The translations under genes were made by a program, and so were the position numbers. A stretch of 64,000 bases of DNA from Agromyces atrinae (lineage in GTDB: Bacteria; Actinomycetota; Actinomycetes; Actinomycetales; Microbacteriaceae), in assembly GCF_013407835.1 (NCBI RefSeq), contig NZ_JACCBI010000001.1, positions 1,550,001-1,614,000 of the forward strand, read 5' to 3'. Under the pieces are notes generated by a model. The model did no database searches. It saw only the letters and a program-made list of their open reading frames with translations, and had not been told where the DNA came from. Positions 18,399 through 26,549 of this stretch are shown here, piece by piece (position 1 is the stretch's first letter; each line of letters begins with the position of its first letter).

Positions 18399-19169
18399 AT
18401 GAGCGAATCGCTGCCACCCGCGCCCGAGCGTGCGCCCGACTTCGCGGACGACTTCACGGGTGACCTGAGCCCTGCCTGCTGGGTGCCCCACTACCTGCCG
18501 CACTGGACCGAGCCCGAGCGCTCGGCGGCGCGCTACCGGATGACGGCCGACGGCCTCGAACTGCGTATCGAGCACGACCAGCTCGACTGGCGCCCCGACG
18601 ACGCGCCGCTTCGCGTCTCGAACATCCAGACGGCGACGTTCTCGGGCGCGATCGGAAGCCCCCGCGGCACGCACCGGCACCGCCCCGACGGTCTCGTCGT
18701 GCGCACCGCGACGCCGGAACGCGTGCTCTTCGCGCCCTCGCGCGGCCGCATCGACGTCACGCTGTCGGCGAGCACCGATGAGGGATGCATGATCGCGGCG
18801 TGGCTCGTCGGCATCGAGAACACGAACGAGGATGACGCGGGCGAGATCTGCATCGTCGAGATCGATGCGTCGGCGGTGGGTCCGACGACGATCGCTCGCA
18901 CCGGAGTGAAGGCGCACCACGATCCGGGTCTGACGACCGACATGAGCGAGGTCGAGCTGCCGTTCGATGCGAGCAGGCCGCACACGTGGACGGTCATCTG
19001 GGGCGACGGCGAGACGATCATCGGCTGCGAGGGCGTCGTCGTGCGGCGCGTGCCGCAGGCTCCCGACTACTCGCTCATGCTGCTCATCGACCTCTTCGAG
19101 ACCGCGGCGCCGGCCGGCGCGTACCCGAAGACCGCGACCGTGCGCGACGTGCGCGGGTGGGCCGACTGA
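18399..19169 (+). CDS. GH16-like beta-jellyroll protein
   Basis: A 256-residue protein with the concanavalin/GH16 fold: FADDFTGDLSPACWVPHYLPHW at the start, then SNIQTATFSGAIG and the active-site strand GEICIVEID. In active GH16 enzymes that strand reads ExDxxE; here the central Asp is replaced by Cys, so hydrolase activity is doubtful and a binding role is possible. There is no signal peptide, which is odd for a GH16 enzyme and suggests a cytoplasmic role. Flanked on both sides by PR1 repeats. Confidence 0.7.
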   Translation: MSESLPPAPERAPDFADDFTGDLSPACWVPHYLPHWTEPERSAARYRMTADGLELRIEHDQLDWRPDDAPLRVSNIQTATFSGAIGSPRGTHRHRPDGLVVRTATPERVLFAPSRGRIDVTLSASTDEGCMIAAWLVGIENTNEDDAGEICIVEIDASAVGPTTIARTGVKAHHDPGLTTDMSEVELPFDASRPHTWTVIWGDGETIIGCEGVVVRRVPQAPDYSLMLLIDLFETAAPAGAYPKTATVRDVRGWAD

Positions 19170-19225
19170 GGCGACGGGCGCGCGCTGCGGCCGGCTGCCG
19201 TGCGGGACTGCGCCGCGTCATCCGT

Positions 19226-19284
19226 CGAGTGGGCGATTCGCGGGGGTGCGGGGGCGGTGCGACCCCGAGCGATTGACCTCTCGG
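19226..19284 (+). repeat. PR1 palindromic repeat, copy 5
   Basis: Left end CGAGTGGGCGATTCG, right end GATTGACCTCTCGG. First of three tandem copies that fill most of the 351-bp gene-free space between two convergent stops (19170-19520). The flank GCGTCATCCGTCGAG is shared with copy 6, so a larger unit was duplicated. Confidence 0.85.
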
Positions 19285-19332
19285 CGAGTGTGAGCGGCTG
19301 CAGTGTGCTCGTCGGCTTGCCGCGTCATCCGT

Positions 19333-19390
19333 CGAGAGGGCGATTCGCGGGGGTGCGGGGCGGTGCGACCCCGAGAGATTGACCTCTCGG
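19333..19390 (+). repeat. PR1 palindromic repeat, copy 6
   Basis: Arms CGAGAGGGCGATTCG and GATTGACCTCTCGG around a GGGGTGCG...GACCCC core; nearly identical to copy 5. Confidence 0.85.
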
Positions 19391-19415
19391 CGAAAGACGT
19401 GGAAGGTCACGTCAG

Positions 19416-19474
19416 CGAGAGGGCGATTCGAGGGGGTGCGGGGGCGGTGGCACCGCGAGGGATTGACCTCTCGG
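19416..19474 (+). repeat. PR1 palindromic repeat, copy 7
   Basis: Arms CGAGAGGGCGATTCG and GATTGACCTCTCGG with a slightly altered core (GGCACCGCG). It ends about 45 bp before the nirK stop codon. Confidence 0.85.
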
Positions 19475-19520
19475 CGAGTGGGGGCGGTCGCGAGCCGGCG
19501 AGTCTGGGCGCGCCGGGGCG

Positions 19521-22157
19521 TCAGGGGGCGACGCGGAAGAGGCCCGCGGCGCCGCGCTCGGCGTCGACCATGATGTGCGAGACGAACGGGTAGTCGCCCG
19601 CCTCGGGGAACGCGAGCTCGACGAATCCGCCCTGCGCCGCGAAGAGTCCGAGGGCCTGTGAGCCGCCCGCTCCGGGGCGCAGCCGGTAGTCGCCCTCGAG
19701 CCACACGGTGTCGAACTGACCTCCGATGACGTGGAACGAGCTCGACCGTGACGGGCCGGCATCGAGCACCCAGACCCGCACGCGCTCCCCCACGGATGCC
19801 GGCAGCGGGTCACTCCGATACTGATTCGCCGCGCCATTGAAGACGACGAGGTCGGGCTCTTCGCGAGCGATCTTGGCGGCATCCACCTCGCCGCCCTCCG
19901 GTCCGAGGTAGTACTCGCTCTGCACGAGCACGTATTCGCGGTCGACGGGTGCGAGGTCGGGCGGATCGATGATGACCGCGCCGAACATGCCGTTCGCGAT
20001 GTGCGACGACATCGGCATCGTCGAGCAGTGGTACATCCAGATGCCCGCGCGCTCGGCGGTGAACCGGTAGACGAGCGACTGCCCCGGCTGGATGGTGCGC
20101 ATGGGTTCGGCGGGGGCGAGAGCGCCCGCGTGGAAGTCGATCGAGTGGCCGATCGACCCGTCGTTCGTGAGGGTGATCTCGAAGACGTCGCCGATGCGTC
20201 CGCGCAGCACCGGCCCGGGCGCGGTGCCGCCGAAGGTCCAGAGCGTCTGGGTGACTCCCGGCGCGACCTCGGCGACCTGCTCGGTGACGGTGAGGTCGAC
20301 GCGGTGCACGGTCTCGTCGGATGCCGGTGCGAGTGTCGCATCACGAACATCGACGTCGTCGTCGTACTCGCGCATGAGGTCGAGGTCGACGGGGTCGCCG
20401 TCCGGCTCCGCCGCCGATGAGTCGTGCGCGGAGTGAGCGCCGCCCGCGTCATCCGTCGGCGTCGGCTCCGGCGAAGGCGCCGGGCCGTCACCGGTCGCGA
20501 CGATGTCGAGCACCATGCCCATCTGCCGGTGGCCGGCGACCGAGCACCACCCCTCGAGGTCGGCGCCGATGACTCCGACGTCGAGGGTCGCGGTGCCGCC
20601 GACGGCGATGCGCTCGGTGCGTGCACCGTTCTCGATCGTGAGGTCGTGCACGTCGACGCCCGTGTTGTGCAGCTCGATCACGAGTCGGTCGCCGCGTGGC
20701 ACCTCGATGACGTCGGGCGTGAATCGCATGCCCTCGACCTCGACGGTGACGCGCGTCGTCTCGCCCGTCGCGGCGACATCGGTCACGGCCGCCGTGCCGA
20801 TGCCCGCCGCGGCCGGATCGACGGCGATTCCCGCGGTGACGGTGAACATGAGCACGCCGATCGCCGCCGCGACGAGTCCCGTGCGGCTGCGACGAGGCTC
20901 GGCGGCACGACCGGGCGCCCCGAGGGAAACGGCCCGCGAGAGGTCGGGGGCGTCGCCCTCGGCACGGCGCGCACGACGCGAGAGCACGACGGCGCGCACG
21001 GCGAGCACGAGGAAGGCGACGAGCACGCCGAAGACGAGGAGCGAGAGCAGCACCTTCGCGACGCTCGGCACGGGGAGGAGGAAGAGCAGCAGCCCCCCGT
21101 TCACGACGACGACGCGGAAGGGCGCGGCGCGGTCGAGCTCGACGGCGGCGACCTTCGACGCCTTCGGGCTGCCGCCCACGACGACGGGCAGCAGGAAGCT
21201 CAGCGCACCGACGAGCACCTGCACGACGAAGCCCGCGACGAAGGGGATGAGGAGCGGGTCGAGTCGGTCGAGCAGCACGGACCACTCGGTCGTCGTCGCC
21301 GCCCCGATGGCAAGCCACGCGGCGCTGCCCGCGACCCAGAGGAGACCCGCGCCGACGCTCCAGCCGGCGAAGGTTCCCGGTGGCATCGCGCGCGCCTGCA
21401 GCACGGCGTGCACGCCGACGCGCGCGAGACCGGCGAGCCAGACGACGAGCCCGACGGTGACGAGCACGGTCACACCGAAGCCCGCCGCGGCGACGAGGAT
21501 CGCGAGCCCCACGAGCAGCGTCGGCAGCGCGTGCCGCGCCCCCGCATCGGCGCCGGGTTCGATGCGCGCGTGCAGGATGGTCGGCCACAAAAGAACCGCC
21601 GTGCCGATGACCGTCAGGCCGATCCACCCGAAGAGGTTGAGGCTCACGTGCGCGACGACGAGGCGAGCGGCAGTCTCGCCCGCCGGGCCCGTCGAGAGGA
21701 GGCCGCCGATCGTCGCGCCGACGACGAACGTCGCGGCGGCCGCGACGTAGTAGCGCACGAGCGGCGCGAAGCGGGACGGCAGCGCACCGCGCGCCTGCAC
21801 CGCGAGCAGGATGCCGTGGAGGAGCGCGTTCACGGCGACGAACGCCGCGCCGATGATCGCGATGACGGATGTCGCCGAGAGCACGCCGACGACGACGAGC
21901 ACGACGCCGAGCGTGTGGGCGACGAGCCTGCCGGTGAGCGCACGGGCGCCGCCCGGCCCGGCCCGCCGCGTGAGCGTGTCGGCGAAGTGCTGACTCCAGA
22001 TGAGGATCGCCGTGCTCGCCGCGCCGAGAAGCGTGAGGTGGATGAGGAGCCACCCCGATTCCGGCAGGAAGCGGTGCGCGATCACGACGACGCCCGTGAC
22101 GACGAACCAGAGCCCGACGAGCGCGTTCATCAGGACGTAGCGGGTGCGGCGACTCAT
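19521..22157 (-). CDS. nirK: Membrane-cupredoxin-NirK fusion, copper nitrite reductase
   Basis: An 878-residue three-part protein. Residues 1-400 have about 10-12 membrane helices. Residues 465-555 are a cupredoxin with type-1 copper ligands H504, C538, H543 and M548. Residues 605-878 are a two-domain copper nitrite reductase with type-1 ligands H671, C711, H719, M724, type-2 ligands H676, H710, H861, and the catalytic pair D674 and H809. The spacing of 671/674/676 equals that of 95/98/100 in Alcaligenes NirK. It probably reduces nitrite to NO outside the membrane, with the fused cupredoxin relaying electrons. The ATG overlaps the nnrS-like stop (ATGA). Confidence 0.88.
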   Translation of the reverse strand: MSRRTRYVLMNALVGLWFVVTGVVVIAHRFLPESGWLLIHLTLLGAASTAILIWSQHFADTLTRRAGPGGARALTGRLVAHTLGVVLVVVGVLSATSVIAIIGAAFVAVNALLHGILLAVQARGALPSRFAPLVRYYVAAAATFVVGATIGGLLSTGPAGETAARLVVAHVSLNLFGWIGLTVIGTAVLLWPTILHARIEPGADAGARHALPTLLVGLAILVAAAGFGVTVLVTVGLVVWLAGLARVGVHAVLQARAMPPGTFAGWSVGAGLLWVAGSAAWLAIGAATTTEWSVLLDRLDPLLIPFVAGFVVQVLVGALSFLLPVVVGGSPKASKVAAVELDRAAPFRVVVVNGGLLLFLLPVPSVAKVLLSLLVFGVLVAFLVLAVRAVVLSRRARRAEGDAPDLSRAVSLGAPGRAAEPRRSRTGLVAAAIGVLMFTVTAGIAVDPAAAGIGTAAVTDVAATGETTRVTVEVEGMRFTPDVIEVPRGDRLVIELHNTGVDVHDLTIENGARTERIAVGGTATLDVGVIGADLEGWCSVAGHRQMGMVLDIVATGDGPAPSPEPTPTDDAGGAHSAHDSSAAEPDGDPVDLDLMREYDDDVDVRDATLAPASDETVHRVDLTVTEQVAEVAPGVTQTLWTFGGTAPGPVLRGRIGDVFEITLTNDGSIGHSIDFHAGALAPAEPMRTIQPGQSLVYRFTAERAGIWMYHCSTMPMSSHIANGMFGAVIIDPPDLAPVDREYVLVQSEYYLGPEGGEVDAAKIAREEPDLVVFNGAANQYRSDPLPASVGERVRVWVLDAGPSRSSSFHVIGGQFDTVWLEGDYRLRPGAGGSQALGLFAAQGGFVELAFPEAGDYPFVSHIMVDAERGAAGLFRVAP

Positions 22158-23287
22158 GCCGTGCTCCTCGGTCGGCGTGCGGCCGTGACCGCCGAGACGG
22201 CGGCGATCACGAAGAACCCGAGGATCGCGACGATGCCGCCGACACCGCCCACCCGCACGACGACGATCTCGTCGAGGGCATCGCCCGCGAGTCGCACGGC
22301 GAGCGAGGTGTGCAGCAGGGCGACGGGCACGTACATCACGGGTCGGTACGGCAGCCGGATCGCGAGCACGGCGGGAAGGATGAGCGGCGCGTGCGCCATG
22401 ATCATCGACATCACGAACCCGAGGAACACGGCGTGCACCGCGGCGTCGTACGCGGGCCCGTCGAGCACGGGCGCACCGAGCAGCCAGATCACGCCCGCGA
22501 CGGCGAGCCACGCGTAGCCAGCCAACAGGCACACCGCCGTGAACCGCGCGAGTGCGACCGACCGCACCGTCTTCGTCGCGATGTCGAAGCGCACGAGCCA
22601 TGCGCACGTGAGGACCAGCGCGGCGCCGAGAAGACGACCGCCGACGTCCGGCCAGCAGAGCGCGAGCACGGCGGCGACCGCGAGCGCCACTGCGCTCAGG
22701 AACGCGAGCGCCTCGGGCCGCGGCCCGGCGAACGCGATGCGCGCGAGCTCGACGCGCTCACCCGCGATCGTGAGCACGAGGAACACGACGAGGAACGGCA
22801 CCACCCACGGCACGGGTACGCCCGCGGCCCACAGCACGGCGCCGCACACCGCCGCCGCCGCTCCGAGAGCCTGGATCGCCGTCGCGACCGCGGGCTGCCG
22901 CTTCCAGATGAGCCCGTAAGCGACGAGCAGCACGCCGAGGCCCGCGGTCACGGCCGACGCCCCGACGACGACGGGCAGGGGCGTGAGGCACGCGAGCGCG
23001 CCGAGTCCGGTGAGGACGGGTGCGGCGAACGGCAGCCGCCTCCGGAGGGCGACGGCGCGCTCGAGCGAGATGAGCGTCGTGAGGAAGCCGAAGACGAGGA
23101 GGGGCGCGTGAAGGTCGCGGAGACGCTCGAACCGGAGGACGGGGAGCCCGAGGAGGGAGAGTGCGGCGGCGAGGCCCAGGATCAGCGCGAGAGCACCGGG
23201 GATCAGGAAGACGAGACGCCGCATCGGCCGGCGCTCGTTCCCCGAACGCGGTGCTCCGCTCGGGACGGGTCTCGCTGCCTCACCCAT
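22154..23287 (-). CDS. NnrS-like multi-helix membrane protein
   Basis: A 377-residue, roughly 12-helix integral membrane protein. HAVFLGFVMSMIMAHAPLILPAV near the C-terminus and LRDLHAPLLVFGFLTTLISLERAVAL near the N-terminus match the NnrS family, heme/copper membrane proteins linked to NO metabolism and denitrification. It is the first gene of the nirK operon and is coupled to it. The start may be ATG 23287 or the internal ATG at 23224 (MRRLVFLIPG), which begins directly at the first helix. Confidence 0.75.
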   Translation of the reverse strand: MGEAARPVPSGAPRSGNERRPMRRLVFLIPGALALILGLAAALSLLGLPVLRFERLRDLHAPLLVFGFLTTLISLERAVALRRRLPFAAPVLTGLGALACLTPLPVVVGASAVTAGLGVLLVAYGLIWKRQPAVATAIQALGAAAAVCGAVLWAAGVPVPWVVPFLVVFLVLTIAGERVELARIAFAGPRPEALAFLSAVALAVAAVLALCWPDVGGRLLGAALVLTCAWLVRFDIATKTVRSVALARFTAVCLLAGYAWLAVAGVIWLLGAPVLDGPAYDAAVHAVFLGFVMSMIMAHAPLILPAVLAIRLPYRPVMYVPVALLHTSLAVRLAGDALDEIVVVRVGGVGGIVAILGFFVIAAVSAVTAARRPRSTA

Positions 23288-23330
23288 GATTCGACGCTAG
23301 CCAGGCGCGTCGAACGGCGGCCCCTCACGG

Positions 23331-23341
23331 GCCGTGAAAAA
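23331..23341 (-). promoter_or_regulatory. TTTTTCACGGC motif upstream of nnrS-nirK
   Basis: Same 11-mer as at 9650-9660, in the matching orientation relative to the operon, about 45 bp before the nnrS-like start. Candidate shared control site of the nitrogen-oxide island. Confidence 0.3.
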
Positions 23342-23344
23342 CGG

Positions 23345-25768
23345 TCAGACGAGCGGCGCGGGAGCGTGACGCGCTGCGCGACGGCGCAGCACGATCGTGT
23401 GCACGATGCGGAGGATCGTGACGAGCACGATGCCGACGCCCGCGATGATCGATCCCATGACGATGAGCGGCTCCGAGAGCGGCACGAACTCGAAGAACTG
23501 CGCCGAGAGCGGCACGTAGAGCACGACCGCGAGGCCCACGATCATGCCGATCACGATGAGCACCTTCTTGATCGTGAAGGGCCACGAGAGTCCGGCGAGC
23601 ACGGCGATGCCGATGAGACCGAGCACGATCGTCGTCGCCGTACGCACCTCGGACTGATCGATGCCGGTGTTGCGCCCGTAGAGCGAGAGCGTCGTGAGGC
23701 ACACGGCGACGATGAGACCCGCGGGGATGGAGAACGAGAGCGCCCGCCACAGGAAGCCCGGCACGTACTTCTGCGCGTTCGGCAGGAGGGCGAGGAAGAA
23801 CGCGGGGATGCCGATGGTGAGGCCGTCGGTCACGGAGAACTGGCGCGGCAGGAGGGGGAACTCGAGCAGCAGGATGCCGAAGACGAGCGCGAGCGAGACG
23901 GCGTAGGCGGTCTTCGTGAGGAAGAGCATCGAGACGCGCTCGATGTTCGCGATGACCTGGCGGCCCTCGGCGACGACGCCCGGCAGGCGCGAGAACCGGC
24001 CGTCGAGCAGAACGAGGCGCGACACGGCCTTCGTGGCCGCCGAGCCCGACTCCATCGCGATGCCGATGTCGGCCTCCTTGATGGCGAGGGCGTCGTTGAC
24101 GCCGTCGCCCGTCATCGCGACGGTGTGCCCGGCCTTCTTGAGCGCGACGACGATGTTCTTCTTCTGATCGGGTGTCACGCGCCCGAAGACCGAGTGCTCG
24201 GCCAGTACCGTCGCGAGCTCGTCGACATCCGTCGGCAGGGTGCGGGCGTCGACGCCGTGCGGCACGTCGAGTCCGACGTCCCTCGCGATCGCCGCGACCG
24301 TCTCGGGGTTGTCGCCCGAGATGATGCGGACGGCGACGCCCTGCTCGGCGAAGTACTCGAGCGTCTCCTTCGCGTCGGGCCGCACCTCTTCGCGGAACGT
24401 CAGCAGCACGACGGGAACGAGATCGCCGCGGAAGCGCTCGTGCTCGACGTCGTCGGCGTCGAGGGCGACGACGGTGTGCGCGAGCACGAGCGTGCGGCGA
24501 CCGGATGCCGCGAGCTCGCCCGCACGCTCGACGACGCCCCATCGGTCGGAGGTCTCGTCGAAGACCATCTCGGGTGCGGCGAGCACCCAGGTGCCCGCCG
24601 TCGACATCGAGGGGGTGCCGCCGAACGAGACGGCGCTCCACTTGCGGGCCGAGGAGAACGGGATGCGTTCGGCGACGGGCAGGGCGTCGTCGACGGGGTA
24701 CGCGGTGACGAGACACTGCGTCGTCGCATTGGCGTCGTCGGCCGCGCCGTTCCACGCGAGGACGGCCTGCCAGCCGTCGACCTCGCTGACGGGGTGCGCT
24801 TCGTCGAAGCGGATGTCGCCCGTCGTGATCGTGCCCGTCTTGTCGAGGCAGATGAGGTCGACGCGGGCGAGCACCTCGACGGCAGGGAGCTCCTGCACGA
24901 GCACCTTGTGCCCCGAGAGCTTCACGGCGCCGACGGCGAAGGCGATCGACGTCATGAGCACGAGGCCGAGCGGGATCATCGCGATGACCGACGCCATCGT
25001 GCCGACGCCCGCCTCCTGCCAGCGGCCCGACTCGATCGCGGCGGCCCAGCCGCCCTGCGCGACCATCTGCGAGTTGAGCACGAGGAGGGCCATCGGGCCG
25101 ATGATCCACGTGATCCACTTCAGCACGCGGTCGATCGAGCCGCGGAGTTCGGAGGCGATGAGGGAGAAGCGCTTGGCCTCGCTCGCGAGCTTGTTGGCGA
25201 ACGAATCGGCTCCGACGCGATCGACGACGGCGGTGCCCCGGCCGGCGACGACGACCGAACCCGACAGCACGCGGTCGCCCGGGCCCTTGTCGACGGGTTC
25301 GGACTCGCCCGTGAGCATCGACTCGTCGACCTGCAGGCGGGATGCCTCGGCGACGAGTCCGTCGGCGGGCACCTGGTCGCCGGCACGCAGTTCGAGCGTC
25401 TCGTCGAGCACGACGTTGACGACTCGGATCTCACTCAGCTCGCCGTCGCGCCAGACGCGCGCGTTCGGAGCATCGAGGAGGGCGAGCTTGTCGAGGGCGC
25501 TCTTGGCGCGGAACTCCTGGATCGTGCCGATGAGGGCGTTCGAGATCGCGGCGAACCCGAACAGCGCGTCCTGCCAGCGGCCGAGCACGAGGAGGACACC
25601 GAAACAGCCGATGACGATCGCATTGAAGAGCGTGAGGACGTTGGCGCGGAGGATGCTGCCGATCGATCGGCTCGTCGGTGCGACGAAATCGTTCACACGA
25701 CCGTCGGCCCGCCGCTCGGCGACTTCAGCACTGGTGAGACCGCGTGTGGCGGTCGCGGTCTCCGTCAT
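23345..25768 (-). CDS. P-type cation-transporting ATPase (CtpE/MgtA-like)
   Basis: An 807-residue P-type ATPase. The actuator motif MLTGES is at about residues 151-156, and the phosphorylated Asp309 lies in LDKTGTITTGD. The nucleotide-binding region and the hinge MTGDGVNDALAIKEADIGIAM are present. Ten membrane segments fit a P2-like, CtpE-type architecture, known in mycobacteria for calcium; there are no CPC or heavy-metal-binding motifs, so copper or zinc export is unlikely. Start chosen at ATG 25768 (MTETATATRGLTSAE); the open frame runs 33 codons further upstream without family similarity. Confidence 0.9.
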   Translation of the reverse strand: MTETATATRGLTSAEVAERRADGRVNDFVAPTSRSIGSILRANVLTLFNAIVIGCFGVLLVLGRWQDALFGFAAISNALIGTIQEFRAKSALDKLALLDAPNARVWRDGELSEIRVVNVVLDETLELRAGDQVPADGLVAEASRLQVDESMLTGESEPVDKGPGDRVLSGSVVVAGRGTAVVDRVGADSFANKLASEAKRFSLIASELRGSIDRVLKWITWIIGPMALLVLNSQMVAQGGWAAAIESGRWQEAGVGTMASVIAMIPLGLVLMTSIAFAVGAVKLSGHKVLVQELPAVEVLARVDLICLDKTGTITTGDIRFDEAHPVSEVDGWQAVLAWNGAADDANATTQCLVTAYPVDDALPVAERIPFSSARKWSAVSFGGTPSMSTAGTWVLAAPEMVFDETSDRWGVVERAGELAASGRRTLVLAHTVVALDADDVEHERFRGDLVPVVLLTFREEVRPDAKETLEYFAEQGVAVRIISGDNPETVAAIARDVGLDVPHGVDARTLPTDVDELATVLAEHSVFGRVTPDQKKNIVVALKKAGHTVAMTGDGVNDALAIKEADIGIAMESGSAATKAVSRLVLLDGRFSRLPGVVAEGRQVIANIERVSMLFLTKTAYAVSLALVFGILLLEFPLLPRQFSVTDGLTIGIPAFFLALLPNAQKYVPGFLWRALSFSIPAGLIVAVCLTTLSLYGRNTGIDQSEVRTATTIVLGLIGIAVLAGLSWPFTIKKVLIVIGMIVGLAVVLYVPLSAQFFEFVPLSEPLIVMGSIIAGVGIVLVTILRIVHTIVLRRRAARHAPAPLV

Positions 25769-25802
25769 GCCCTCGATCCTACGGGCCGGGGGTGACGCGC
25801 AC

Positions 25803-26405
25803 TCAAGCGTCGGAAGCGATTCCCAGCAGGTCGAGCACGGAATCGGCGTAGTCGTGCGCCTCGGCACGGCTCGGCGCAGGAGCGAGACCGAGCAGGCGCC
25901 GGCGATGCGGCTCGCCGAGGAGCAGGCCGAAGAGCGCCTCGGCGCGCGGGGTCGAATCGGGAGCGTCGCGTGAGAGTCGGTCGGCGAGGAGGGCGATGTA
26001 GCTCCGCGGCCCGCTCTCGTAGAAGCGGTGGGCGAGCTCGGGGAAGAGGCGCGACTCGCCGATCATGACGCGGTGGAGGCCGACGACGTCGTCGGAGTGC
26101 ACCACGAAGACGATGCGTGCGGCGAGTTCGTGGAGTGTCTCGTGGTCGGCCCCGACGGCGGCGAGCGCGCGCTCGCGGAAACGCTCGACGCCCGCCGTGA
26201 AGACTCCGGGCTTGTCGCCGAAGAACGTGTAGATCGTGCGCTTCGTCACGCGCGCCGTCGCGGCGATCTCGTCGATCGATGTGTGCCCGAAGCCGTTCGT
26301 CACGAAGAGGGCGATGGCGGCGTCGAGGATCTGGTCGCGACGACGCTCGCGGTCGGCCGCGGTCGGTCGACCGAGTCGGCGCGTCGGTTCTCGCTCGTCG
26401 CTCAT
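25803..26405 (-). CDS. TetR-family transcriptional regulator
   Basis: A 200-residue repressor. The N-terminal DNA-binding domain reads RDQILDAAIALFVTNGFGHTSIDEIAATARVTKRTIYTFFGDK, a standard TetR helix-turn-helix; the C-terminal ligand domain is family-typical but uninformative about the ligand. It is divergent from the dehydrogenase operon, and a 26-bp palindrome lies between the two, so it most likely represses that operon and itself. Confidence 0.92.
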   Translation of the reverse strand: MSDEREPTRRLGRPTAADRERRRDQILDAAIALFVTNGFGHTSIDEIAATARVTKRTIYTFFGDKPGVFTAGVERFRERALAAVGADHETLHELAARIVFVVHSDDVVGLHRVMIGESRLFPELAHRFYESGPRSYIALLADRLSRDAPDSTPRAEALFGLLLGEPHRRRLLGLAPAPSRAEAHDYADSVLDLLGIASDA

Positions 26406-26455
26406 GAGGCCCCATTATTCACGGCCCCTCGGCGAGCGGCATCCGTCGTCGATCC

Positions 26456-26482
26456 TATAATGAAACGTAATCGTTTCATTAT
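26456..26482 (+). promoter_or_regulatory. TetR operator overlapping a -10 box
   Basis: Perfect 11-bp inverted arms ATAATGAAACG and CGTTTCATTAT with a 4-bp spacer (26457-26482), strikingly AT-rich for this genome. TATAAT at 26456-26461 overlaps the left arm and is a good -10 hexamer for the + strand; no clear -35 was found. Binding by the divergent TetR protein would block RNA polymerase. Confidence 0.75.
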
Positions 26483-26549
26483 TCGCGACGGCATCACCGC
26501 CGCGGATGCACGACCCGGGCCGAACCCCTGCCCGCTCAAGGAGGACTCG

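Noticed and set aside
19226..19474. A CRISPR array made of the three tandem PR1 copies
   Set aside because: Units are palindromic hairpins of about 60 bp with short, partly similar spacers, only three in a row, single copies occur elsewhere, and no cas gene is present.
22310..25795. A 1161-codon + strand open frame opposite the NnrS-like, P-type ATPase genes
   Set aside because: Low-complexity Glu/Arg/Asp composition and no motifs; the minus-strand genes are convincing.
26416..26426. A third copy of the TTTTTCACGGC motif (ATTATTCACGG) near the TetR gene
   Set aside because: Only a partial match and next to a gene set unrelated to nitrogen oxides.
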